From NCBI GenBank assembly GCA_034435395.1, contig DAOTXK010000012.1:1-53153 (forward strand): a stretch of 53,153 nucleotides of DNA, in the 5' to 3' direction. Below the pieces are notes generated by a model. It did not search any database and had not been told where the DNA came from. It saw only the letters and a program-made list of their open reading frames with translations. Source of the DNA: DAOTXK01 sp034435395. Its GTDB lineage: Bacteria; Chloroflexota; Anaerolineae; Aggregatilineales; Ch27. Position 1 is the first letter of the stretch. Each line of letters starts with the position of its first letter. The translations under genes and the position numbers were made by a program. Of the stretch, positions 18,309 to 25,633 are shown piece after piece.

Positions 18309-18743
18309 TTACGGCTGTTGGTTCTCGTTCAGCCACTCGATCAGAATGCGGAAGATGTCACTTTCGGTGATGATGCCGACGACGTGATGGGTATCATCAA
18401 CCACCGGGAGACCGCCAATTTTGTGGTCGTACATGATCTGAGCAGCATCCCTGATCGTGCTGTCCGGGCGCACCGTCAGGGGGTTGCGAGTCATGATCTT
18501 CTCTACCCGGAGTCTGGACAGCAGGTAGTTAAGCTCCCAAATGTCAAGGGTGGTGGCGTCTGAAGGTTTGGCCTCCACCACATCGGTATGAGAAACGATG
18601 CCGACCAGGACACCATGATCCACGATGGGCAGGTGGCGGATGTTGTTTTCCCGCATGAGGGCCGCCGCATCTGGCAGGGTGGTATCTGGCGTAATCGTGA
18701 TCACCTCAGTGGTCATCCAATCTTTCACCAGCATGGTTTTCAT
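18309..18743 (-). CDS. Tandem CBS-domain protein
   Basis: A 144-residue protein made of two CBS motifs and nothing else. The first begins VKDWMTTEVITITPDTTL and the second VEKIMTRNPLTVRPDSTI; each ends in the usual LPIVD/LPVVD strand. Pairs like this bind adenosyl ligands (AMP, ATP, SAM) or NAD(H) and act as a regulatory module on a partner. ATG 18743 is chosen because the predicted promoter (18791-18819) would place the transcription start near 18784, leaving a 40-base leader; a TTG at 18779 would leave almost none. The partner is unknown. Confidence 0.8.
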   Translation of the reverse strand: MKTMLVKDWMTTEVITITPDTTLPDAAALMRENNIRHLPIVDHGVLVGIVSHTDVVEAKPSDATTLDIWELNYLLSRLRVEKIMTRNPLTVRPDSTIRDAAQIMYDHKIGGLPVVDDTHHVVGIITESDIFRILIEWLNENQQP

Positions 18744-18790
18744 CGCAGCCCGGCACTTTCTCTGGATAGTTGAGATCAATGACTGCCTCC

Positions 18791-18819
18791 ATTATTGAGC
18801 CATAATCCCTCCCTGGCAA
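18791..18819 (-). promoter_or_regulatory. Putative promoter of the CBS-domain gene
   Basis: On the minus strand it reads TTGCCA, a 17-base spacer, then AATAAT. Confidence 0.45.
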
Positions 18820-18854
18820 GTAGAATCCGTCACCCTGCCAGGCGTGGTGACGAG

Positions 18855-18863
18855 TGTTATAAT
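18855..18863 (+). promoter_or_regulatory. Putative extended -10 promoter of the M20 peptidase gene
   Basis: TGTTATAAT is a perfect TATAAT with an upstream TGn extension, about 85 bases before the ATG at 18948. There is no good -35, as is common with extended -10 sites. Confidence 0.45.
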
Positions 18864-18947
18864 CAGGCGTCCGCCCCGTCCCCCATTTGGGAGGACCGCC
18901 GGTGATTTTTGACGTGCCATCATGCCAGTTTTATAAGGAGTGTGTCC

Positions 18948-20333
18948 ATGACCCCCCCCGAATTTGTCGCCGAACACCGGCAACAGTTCCTGGATGAACT
19001 GTTTGAGCTGTTGCGGATACCCAGTATCAGCACGCTGTCTGAGCATGCCGCTGACGTCCGCCGGGCAGCGGAATGGCTGGTGGCGCACATGAAAGCGCTC
19101 GGCCTGGAAGCGCGGCTCTACGACACGCCTGGGCACCCCATTGTCTACGGGGAATGGCTGCGCGCAGGCCCGGAGGCTCCTACCGTGCTGGTTTACGGGC
19201 ATTACGACGTTCAGCCGGTCGATCCGGTGGCGGAATGGCACACTTCCCCCTTTGAGCCGACGGTCCGGGATGGCAAGCTCTATGCGCGCGGCGCGTCCGA
19301 TGATAAGGGCCAGGTGTTGGCCCATCTTAAAGCTGCCCAGGCTATCCTGGAGACGGAGGGCCGGCTGCCGGTCAACCTTAAGTTCATTATCGAAGGCGAG
19401 GAGGAGAAGGGGTCGACCAGCCTGAAGCCCTTCGTCCAGGCTCATCGGAACCTTCTGGCGGCGGATGTGGTGGTGATCTCCGACACGCATTCCAAATCGC
19501 TGGACCAGCCATCGATCGTTTACGCCTTGCGCGGCATGGCTTACATGGAAGTGGAGGTTTGGGGGCCACGCCGTGACCTGCACTCCGGCATCTTCGGCGG
19601 GGTGGTTCACAACCCGGCGCAGGCGCTGTGTGAGATCATCGCTCAACTGCACGACGACAACGGCGCGATCACAGTTCCTGGCTTCTACGACAAAGTTCGT
19701 CCCCTCGACGACGAGGAACGTCAGGAACTGGCCAGGTCTGCCTATGCCGAGGAGGATTTGTGTCGGGAGACCGGCGTCCCGGCGGCCTGGGGTGAGGCGG
19801 AGTACCGGCTTCACGAGCGCACCGGCGCGCGACCCACGCTGGAGGTCAACGGTCTGATCAGCGGCTGGACGGGCGAGGGAGCCAAGACCGTGCTGCCGGC
19901 GAAAGCCCTGGCCAAGATTAGCTGCCGGCTGGTGCCCGACCAGGACCCGCAGGAGATTTACGAGCTGGTGCGGGATCACGTGGGCCGCCTCACGCCGCCG
20001 ACGGTGACCAGCGAGGTTCGCCTGCTGCATACCGGGCATCCCGTGATCACCGATCGGGATACACCGGCCATGGCGGCTGCTGTCGCCGCCTTTGAAGAAG
20101 GCTGGGGGGCGAGGCCGGTTTTCGTTCGCGAGGGCGGCTCGATCCCGGTGGTTGTGGACTTCCAGCAGACGCTCGACGCGCCGGTGGTTTTGATGGGGTT
20201 TGGCCTGCCGGACGATGGGCCGCATGGGCCGGACGAAAAGCTGACGCTGGAATGCTTTTGGCGCGGCATAACGACGGCCATCAGTTTTTACCAGAACGTC
20301 GGGAAACAACGCGCATTCGCCACCAGGCGATGA
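18948..20333 (+). CDS. M20-family dipeptidase / metallopeptidase
   Basis: A 461-residue cytoplasmic di-zinc peptidase of family M20 (CNDP/PepV-like dipeptidase group). Zinc and catalytic motifs: VYGHYDVQP with H85 and catalytic D87, the bridging D118 in ARGASDDKGQ, the base/ligand pair E151-E152 in EGEEEKGS, D179 in ISDTHS, and a late His in GPHGPDEKL. The lid domain RRDLHSGIFGG is present. It hydrolyses dipeptides or related amides; the exact substrate is unknown. The ATG at 18948 follows AAGGAG by eight bases. Its 3' end overlaps the YfhO-like gene on the opposite strand by 53 bases. Confidence 0.9.
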   Translation: MTPPEFVAEHRQQFLDELFELLRIPSISTLSEHAADVRRAAEWLVAHMKALGLEARLYDTPGHPIVYGEWLRAGPEAPTVLVYGHYDVQPVDPVAEWHTSPFEPTVRDGKLYARGASDDKGQVLAHLKAAQAILETEGRLPVNLKFIIEGEEEKGSTSLKPFVQAHRNLLAADVVVISDTHSKSLDQPSIVYALRGMAYMEVEVWGPRRDLHSGIFGGVVHNPAQALCEIIAQLHDDNGAITVPGFYDKVRPLDDEERQELARSAYAEEDLCRETGVPAAWGEAEYRLHERTGARPTLEVNGLISGWTGEGAKTVLPAKALAKISCRLVPDQDPQEIYELVRDHVGRLTPPTVTSEVRLLHTGHPVITDRDTPAMAAAVAAFEEGWGARPVFVREGGSIPVVVDFQQTLDAPVVLMGFGLPDDGPHGPDEKLTLECFWRGITTAISFYQNVGKQRAFATRR

Positions 20334-23004
20334 GGGCCCCGCCCGACAATCCCAGCCAGGCCAGCGCGCCCACAAATAGCGCCCCTGGCCAGCTGGTGGG
20401 CGCGTAGGTCAGGGTGAGCGTGTGCTCGCCAGCCGGTACGTAAACGGCGCGAAAGGTCAGATCGGCCCGGCGGATCGGGACAGGTTCCCCGTCCAGCGCC
20501 GCCGTCCATCCTGGATAGTAGGTGTCTGTCAGCACCAGATAGGCGTCGCTCCGGCTGCTGATAGTGATCGCCACATGCTCCGGCGCGTAATGGGTGATGG
20601 TCGCTTCGCCGGGGTGGGGAGCGGCGGCGAGTGGTTCGCCCTCGGCCAGGATGACGGTGCGGCGGGGGTCGAAATCATCCCCGGCCATGCGGGCGAGCGC
20701 ATCCTCGTCATCGGGGATAACTTCCGCCTTGGTGACGAGGAAGGCGCGCCGGGCACCGCCGACGGCTTCGTAAATCTTGACATCACCGAGCTGGAGAAGC
20801 TCCCACTGGCCGCCGGGCGTGACCGTCAGGATGTGGGACGCGCCGGTGCGCTCGTCGAGGAGCGCGGCTCCCTGCAGGATCAGCCCGTCGCTTTCACCTG
20901 TGATGCGAAGGCCATCAAGGACCTGGGGCGATCCCCAGCTGAGAGTAGCCAGGGCGTGCCGGCCCCCTGCAACGGGGGACGCGCCAGTGAGAGGAAGGGT
21001 GAATGCGTCGCGCTGGCCCAGGATGTCCACGGTGGCCAGTGGGGGGCCTGGCTCGCCGGGCGTGTCTATGACCAGGGCCAGCCCGGTCGCTTCGAAGGGG
21101 GGGAGATCGGCCACGGTAACGGTCGCGCCGTTCGCTAACGGCGTGCGCCAGCTCAGATCGAAGTTTATGCCCTGGTACTGGCGGTCGTTCATCCGGTCGG
21201 TGATCAGGTAGCGCACGTCCATCAGGTCCAGCCAGCGTTGTTCGGGGATGGCCGCCAGGTTTTCCCGCAGGCGGCCGTCGGGCGGCGGGTTCTCCAGCAG
21301 CAGTCGGGTGAAGGCGGTGTAGGTGCGCAACGGCAGAACTCCGCCGTCGAAGCCGTCCACGCTCGGCAGGCCCCAGATCATACCCAGGTTTGGCGCGAGC
21401 AAGTCTTTCAGTTTGGTGGCTACCAGCAGGTCGTGGATGACCTGGCCATAAAGCTGGGTCTGGAATGCCGTCTGGATGATGGGCTGGTCGGTGAAGCCGA
21501 ATTCGGCGTGGGAGATGCTCAGGAAGCGGCCAGGAGGAATTGTATTGTCCTGGTGAGTGAGGAGTTGGTAGGTGGTGGGTCGCGCCGTGGCGAAGGCATC
21601 TGGCGCTGTCGGATGGTTGTACGGCATCTGTCGCGAGGCGGCGAACAGCTCAAACACGGCCACGGCGACCAGCGCTGCCCCGCGCCACCGTCCCGGCGCG
21701 CGCCGGATGGCGACGGTGGCGATGGCCGCCGCCAGCAGCCAGCCAGCCACCGTGCCCGGCGTTGGCGGGGTCAGGCCGGGGGCATGTGGGCCAGCCACCA
21801 GCGGTGCCAGGTACGCGGAGGCGACGAGCAGGATCACCACGGCGGCGATCACCACCGCCAGTCGGCGCGGCGGACGGCTGTCCGTCAGACGTTGCACGGC
21901 ATATGCCGCCAGGGCGCTCCCGCCGAGCGCCCATAACACCAGCCACCGCGCCGGGACCCGGAACAGATTGAAGCCAGGCAGGCGTCCCAGCAGCCAGTAG
22001 ACCGGATTCCAGCCGCCCGGTGCCAGGAACAACCCCAGCGCGGCCATCACGATCCAGGCGCTCCACCGCGGGTCTTTCCGCGCCGCCCATGCGCCGATGA
22101 CCGCCAGCGCCAGCCCTGCCACGCCCAACGTGCCGAAGTACTCGCCGGGCAGAGCCATGTCGTATCCGGGCAGCAGCGCCCGACCGATCAGGGCGGGATG
22201 CAGCGAAAATGAGATCACCTCATCGAAGGCCAGCCCGCCGGAGCGGTTGGAGAGGCCGCTGAGTTCCAGCATCGGGGCGAGCTGGGGCAGTGTCAGCGGG
22301 ATGGCGGCGATTCCGGCGAGCGCCAGCGTGATGAGTGGACGCCAGTGCCTGGCCGATCCATCGCTGCCGTCGCGCCAGCCCCACCAGAGCGCCATGACCC
22401 CCATGCCAATCAGGCTGATGAAGACAGTCTGCATGTGCCCGGAGAGCAGTTGCAGGGCCAGCGCGCCGGCCAGCAGCGGCCCCCAGCGCCAGGGCATCTC
22501 CCTGGAAAGCGCGAGGAGCAGGCACAGCCAGGGCAGCCAGGACAGACCCTGAAGCTGGTTGATCTGCTCGACGTGCGCGGTCAGGTGGCCGCCGACGGTG
22601 AACAGAGCCGCGCCCGCCAAGGCTGCGAAGGCCCCCAGCCGCAGTGGCGCGCGCAGCAGCAGGAATGTCCCCAGCCCGGCCCAGGCCAGATGCAGCAGGA
22701 TGCTCCACTTGACCGCGGTTGGCGTGTCGGGAGCCAGCAGCCAGGGCGGCCAGTTCGGCGGGTAGAGCAAGCCGACCTGGCTGTTAGCCATGAACGGCGC
22801 TCCCATGAACAGGAGATCGTTCCACAGGGGCAGCCGCCCGGCCCGCAGCGCGGCTCTGGCTGTCTGCCAGTAAGGGTAGAAGTAGACGTAGGTGTCGCCC
22901 CGCGCCAGGATCAGGTTGGTGAAGGCCAGCCGGGCGAAGAAGACCAGGATCAGCACCAGCAGGGCCAGCGGCGCAAGCCAGTTAAACCTTTGGGGAAGCT
23001 TCAC
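20281..23004 (-). CDS. YfhO-like polytopic membrane protein
   Basis: A 907-residue membrane protein of the bacterial YfhO type, a GT-C-fold family implicated in glycosylating envelope polymers. About a dozen hydrophobic helices occupy residues 10-460, starting with the GT-C-like first loop after RLAFTNLILARGDTYVYFYP. The C-terminal half is extracytoplasmic and beta-rich and ends with the family hallmark LTDTYYPGWTAALDGEPVPI, then two final helices and a basic tail. It overlaps the upstream GT39 gene by four bases (ATGA), so it is the third gene of a GT2-GT39-YfhO operon. This suggests lipid-linked sugar made by the GT2 is used by the two membrane transferases. Confidence 0.85.
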   Translation of the reverse strand: MKLPQRFNWLAPLALLVLILVFFARLAFTNLILARGDTYVYFYPYWQTARAALRAGRLPLWNDLLFMGAPFMANSQVGLLYPPNWPPWLLAPDTPTAVKWSILLHLAWAGLGTFLLLRAPLRLGAFAALAGAALFTVGGHLTAHVEQINQLQGLSWLPWLCLLLALSREMPWRWGPLLAGALALQLLSGHMQTVFISLIGMGVMALWWGWRDGSDGSARHWRPLITLALAGIAAIPLTLPQLAPMLELSGLSNRSGGLAFDEVISFSLHPALIGRALLPGYDMALPGEYFGTLGVAGLALAVIGAWAARKDPRWSAWIVMAALGLFLAPGGWNPVYWLLGRLPGFNLFRVPARWLVLWALGGSALAAYAVQRLTDSRPPRRLAVVIAAVVILLVASAYLAPLVAGPHAPGLTPPTPGTVAGWLLAAAIATVAIRRAPGRWRGAALVAVAVFELFAASRQMPYNHPTAPDAFATARPTTYQLLTHQDNTIPPGRFLSISHAEFGFTDQPIIQTAFQTQLYGQVIHDLLVATKLKDLLAPNLGMIWGLPSVDGFDGGVLPLRTYTAFTRLLLENPPPDGRLRENLAAIPEQRWLDLMDVRYLITDRMNDRQYQGINFDLSWRTPLANGATVTVADLPPFEATGLALVIDTPGEPGPPLATVDILGQRDAFTLPLTGASPVAGGRHALATLSWGSPQVLDGLRITGESDGLILQGAALLDERTGASHILTVTPGGQWELLQLGDVKIYEAVGGARRAFLVTKAEVIPDDEDALARMAGDDFDPRRTVILAEGEPLAAAPHPGEATITHYAPEHVAITISSRSDAYLVLTDTYYPGWTAALDGEPVPIRRADLTFRAVYVPAGEHTLTLTYAPTSWPGALFVGALAWLGLSGGALIAWWRMRVVSRRSGKN

Positions 23005-24476
23005 GGCGGAACCATCCTGTAGATGGTGAATTCACCCGGCTGCGCCACGGCATGTGGCTGGAATCCGGCTTCCGCCAGCCCGCGCAGCCAGGGGCCAGCC
23101 CACACCCAGCCAGGGACGACCAAGTAGCGCGGCGCTGGGTCTGGTTGCCGCAGGGCGTCGGCGACCAGCGCTTCTGGCGTGGGGTAGTAAGTGAGGCGCA
23201 GCCACATTCCTGGTGGTCGCCGCTGCCCGGTGTACCACCCCAGCGACCAGCCCAGCCAGTGATCGTACACGATTGTACCGGGTGGCAGGCCATTCAGATA
23301 CGCGGCGACTTCGGCGATTCCCTGGTAACGATCCCGCCCACTGTTCAGGAGATGTTTTCCTGCCCGCGCCTGGAGAGCCTGTGACCCCATGCCCACCAGG
23401 ACGACCCCTGCCAGGAGGAGGGTTGCGGCGGTGCGCGGGTGAGGCAGGAGGGTCCGCGCAGGCCCGATCAAGGCGCGGGCTGCCAGCAGCGCGACCAGCG
23501 GATTCAACGGATGAAGGTAGCGGCTGTAGATGTTGAAGGCAACCAGCCAGTAGACGCCCAGGCAGCCTGTGGTGTAGGCGGTGAGTGTGACGTCGGCGGC
23601 GGTCCCCTGGCGGCGCGGCTGGCGTTTGATGGTCAGCAGCAGCCAGGGGATGCCAGCGCCAGCCAGGATGACCAGCAGGACAGGACCGCCCAGACCTTCG
23701 CTCAGGTATCCCAGCCAGGCGGTCAGGCGAGGCCCGACTTCGTCAGCGCGGATCAGCCGTCGGGGGACATTGTTGGCCAGACCCAGCGCCCACCAGTCCG
23801 GCGAAGCGGGGACGCGCATCGCGCCCCACAAAAAGGGCGCAATACCCACTACCAGCAGCGCTCCGGCAAAGCGGCTCAGGCCGGCGTGGGAACGCTGGGG
23901 GTCAGCGATGAGGCCCAGGAGGATGACAAGGGGGATGAACGGCACGATCGATTGTTTGGTGGCAAAAGCCAGCCCGGCCAGGATGCCGCCCCAGGTCCAT
24001 CGTTGGGACGTGACCGCCAGGCTTGCCAGCAGCAGCCACAGCGTGGCCTGGGGATCGGTGAAGACCGACCCTGCGAAGGCGATATCCAGCGGCGACAGGG
24101 CCAGGGTCAGCATCGCCAGCGTGGCGGCTCCCCGATCCCGGTAGAGGCGGCGGGCCAGCGCCCAGAGCACGGCCAGGCTCAAGATACTGGCGTAAAAGTT
24201 AGGGAGACGAGCGGCCCACTCACTGGGTTCGGTGAAGAGGACGAAGCTGAAGGCAGTGAGGTAAAAGGCCAGCGGCGGCTTATCGACAACGTTCCCGATC
24301 AACAGGGGATTATGCTCATGACTGATCTGGCGGGCGAAGGTGGCATACAGCGCCTCATCCACGTCGAGGGGTGAATCCACCCAGAGCAGAGGCGTGCGCA
24401 CCCACCAGCCGACCATCACGATCAATAGAGGCAGCCAGACCCGGCGTTGCATCTGCTGGCCGGGTAGAGTTGACAT
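23001..24476 (-). CDS. Glycosyltransferase family 39-type membrane protein (PMT/ArnT-like)
   Basis: A 491-residue integral membrane glycosyltransferase of the GT-C fold (PMT_2). The first extracytoplasmic loop holds the catalytic acidic residues: LWVDSPLDVDEALYATFAR, with the DE pair expected in this fold. About eleven hydrophobic helices follow and a short soluble tail ends YRMVPP. It takes sugars from polyprenyl-phosphate donors. It lies eight bases after the GT2 gene that would supply such a donor, and overlaps the YfhO-like gene by four bases. The acceptor (protein, lipid or wall polymer) cannot be read from the sequence. Confidence 0.85.
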   Translation of the reverse strand: MSTLPGQQMQRRVWLPLLIVMVGWWVRTPLLWVDSPLDVDEALYATFARQISHEHNPLLIGNVVDKPPLAFYLTAFSFVLFTEPSEWAARLPNFYASILSLAVLWALARRLYRDRGAATLAMLTLALSPLDIAFAGSVFTDPQATLWLLLASLAVTSQRWTWGGILAGLAFATKQSIVPFIPLVILLGLIADPQRSHAGLSRFAGALLVVGIAPFLWGAMRVPASPDWWALGLANNVPRRLIRADEVGPRLTAWLGYLSEGLGGPVLLVILAGAGIPWLLLTIKRQPRRQGTAADVTLTAYTTGCLGVYWLVAFNIYSRYLHPLNPLVALLAARALIGPARTLLPHPRTAATLLLAGVVLVGMGSQALQARAGKHLLNSGRDRYQGIAEVAAYLNGLPPGTIVYDHWLGWSLGWYTGQRRPPGMWLRLTYYPTPEALVADALRQPDPAPRYLVVPGWVWAGPWLRGLAEAGFQPHAVAQPGEFTIYRMVPP

Positions 24477-24484
24477 CTTGCCTG

Positions 24485-25183
24485 CTAGTCCATAAACCGG
24501 TAGCGTAGCAATGTCCAGGCCGCTTTGGGCGCGTCATACCACTTGATCTTCTTGCCCTCTTCCCACTCGCGCCCGTTATAACTGATCGGGACTTCGTAGA
24601 TGCGGTGGCCGCGTTTGAGGACTTTGGCGGTGATCTCCGGCTCAAACTCAAAGCCGCGCGCCCGCAGGGGTATCTGCTGGACGACCTCCCGCCGAAAGAC
24701 TTTGTAGCAGGTCTCCATGTCGGTCAGGATGGTGTTGTAGAGGATGTTAGTCATCAGAGTCAGGAGCTTGTTGGCAATCATGTTCCAGAAGAACATGGTC
24801 TTGCTCGGTCCGCCCCGGAAGCGCGACCCGTAGACCACTTTGGCGATGCCTTCCTCGATGGGTCTGAGCAGCGCCGGGTAGTCGCGTGGATCGTACTCCA
24901 GGTCGGCATCCTGGATCAGGATCACGTCGCCCTGGGCGGCGGCGAAGCCCGTGCGCAGCGCCGCGCCTTTGCCCTGGTTGCGCTTATGGTAAATGACCCG
25001 GACCAGCGGGTGGTTTTGCAGCGTGCCCAGAATCTCTCGCGTGCCGTCGGTCGATCCGTCGTCCACGATGATAATTTCAGCGGCTTTTTCCACGGCGATC
25101 ACACGCTCGGTGATTGTTTTGATGGTGGCCTTTTCGTTGTAGCACGGGATGATGACGGAAAGTGTCAATTTCTGGGACTCCAC
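24485..25183 (-). CDS. Glycosyltransferase family 2 (dolichol/polyprenyl-phosphate mannosyltransferase-like)
   Basis: A 232-residue GT2 enzyme of the DPM1 type without membrane anchors. Motifs: LSVIIPCYNEKATI, the nucleotide-binding IIVDDGSTDGTREIL, QGKGAALRTGF, metal-binding DADLEYDP, and the acceptor-site region ETCYKVFRREV. It probably makes polyprenyl-phosphate-hexose for the two GT-C proteins encoded next. The start is GTG 25183, preceded by AAGGGG; the much longer upstream frame, reaching 25531, has no similarity to GT2 proteins and is excluded. Confidence 0.88.
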   Translation of the reverse strand: MESQKLTLSVIIPCYNEKATIKTITERVIAVEKAAEIIIVDDGSTDGTREILGTLQNHPLVRVIYHKRNQGKGAALRTGFAAAQGDVILIQDADLEYDPRDYPALLRPIEEGIAKVVYGSRFRGGPSKTMFFWNMIANKLLTLMTNILYNTILTDMETCYKVFRREVVQQIPLRARGFEFEPEITAKVLKRGHRIYEVPISYNGREWEEGKKIKWYDAPKAAWTLLRYRFMD

Positions 25184-25224
25184 GGCAATCCCCTTGTGAC
25201 ATGTGCCAGGCCCGCGGATTATAG

Positions 25225-25451
25225 CGTGAGGGGCTGGGCCAGGGCAACCGGTGGTTGACCCTCCACCGACGCGCGTTGAGCGGCTGGCGGTACCGGTTTG
25301 AACGGTATGGCTGGCCGTATGAACTGAAAGCCCTACGGCGTCTGCTTCACTATCGCCGTCCGGAGACGACGGGGTTCTGACCGGCAATCTCCACGTGATT
25401 AATGTCAATCCTGGTATAGGCAAACCATCCCGATTTTCCCCGGATGGTTTG
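25225..25451 (+). other. Possible 3' remnant of a lost plus-strand gene with its terminator
   Basis: In the 450-base gap before the pyrophosphatase gene, a plus-strand frame is open from 25225 to a stop at 25378-25380 (51 codons, no start codon). It reads like an Arg/Tyr-rich protein tail (WRYRFERYGWPYELKALRRL). About 40 bases later comes a perfect 10-bp hairpin, CAAACCATCC (25421-25430) with GGATGGTTTG (25442-25451), followed by TCTGTTTGT. Together these look like the end of a deleted gene, but chance coding is not excluded. The product is not recognised. Confidence 0.25.
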
Positions 25452-25478
25452 TCTGTTTGTCCCCCGGTTCGGTATAAT
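25449..25478 (+). promoter_or_regulatory. Putative promoter of the H+-pyrophosphatase gene
   Basis: A perfect TATAAT (25473-25478) with a weak TTGTCT 18 bases upstream. The resulting leader is about 150 bases and contains a small 6-bp hairpin, CGCCTT-ACG-AAGGCG (25569-25583). Confidence 0.4.
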
Positions 25479-25633
25479 CTTGGAGTTGTTTTGGGGGTAT
25501 GCCACGGAATAGCCCAGCTGGCATCAATCATTTAGAATGAACGCCTTCCCATAATTTATATTCATCTTCGCCTTACGAAGGCGCCTCTTGTATCTCGGCA
25601 GGCTTAACCCGGGTTGAAGGAGAAATCACCACC

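Noticed and set aside
25184..25531. 116-residue N-terminal extension of the GT2 protein
   Set aside because: No similarity to the family, it crosses the hairpin and promoter region, and GTG 25183 has a ribosome site.
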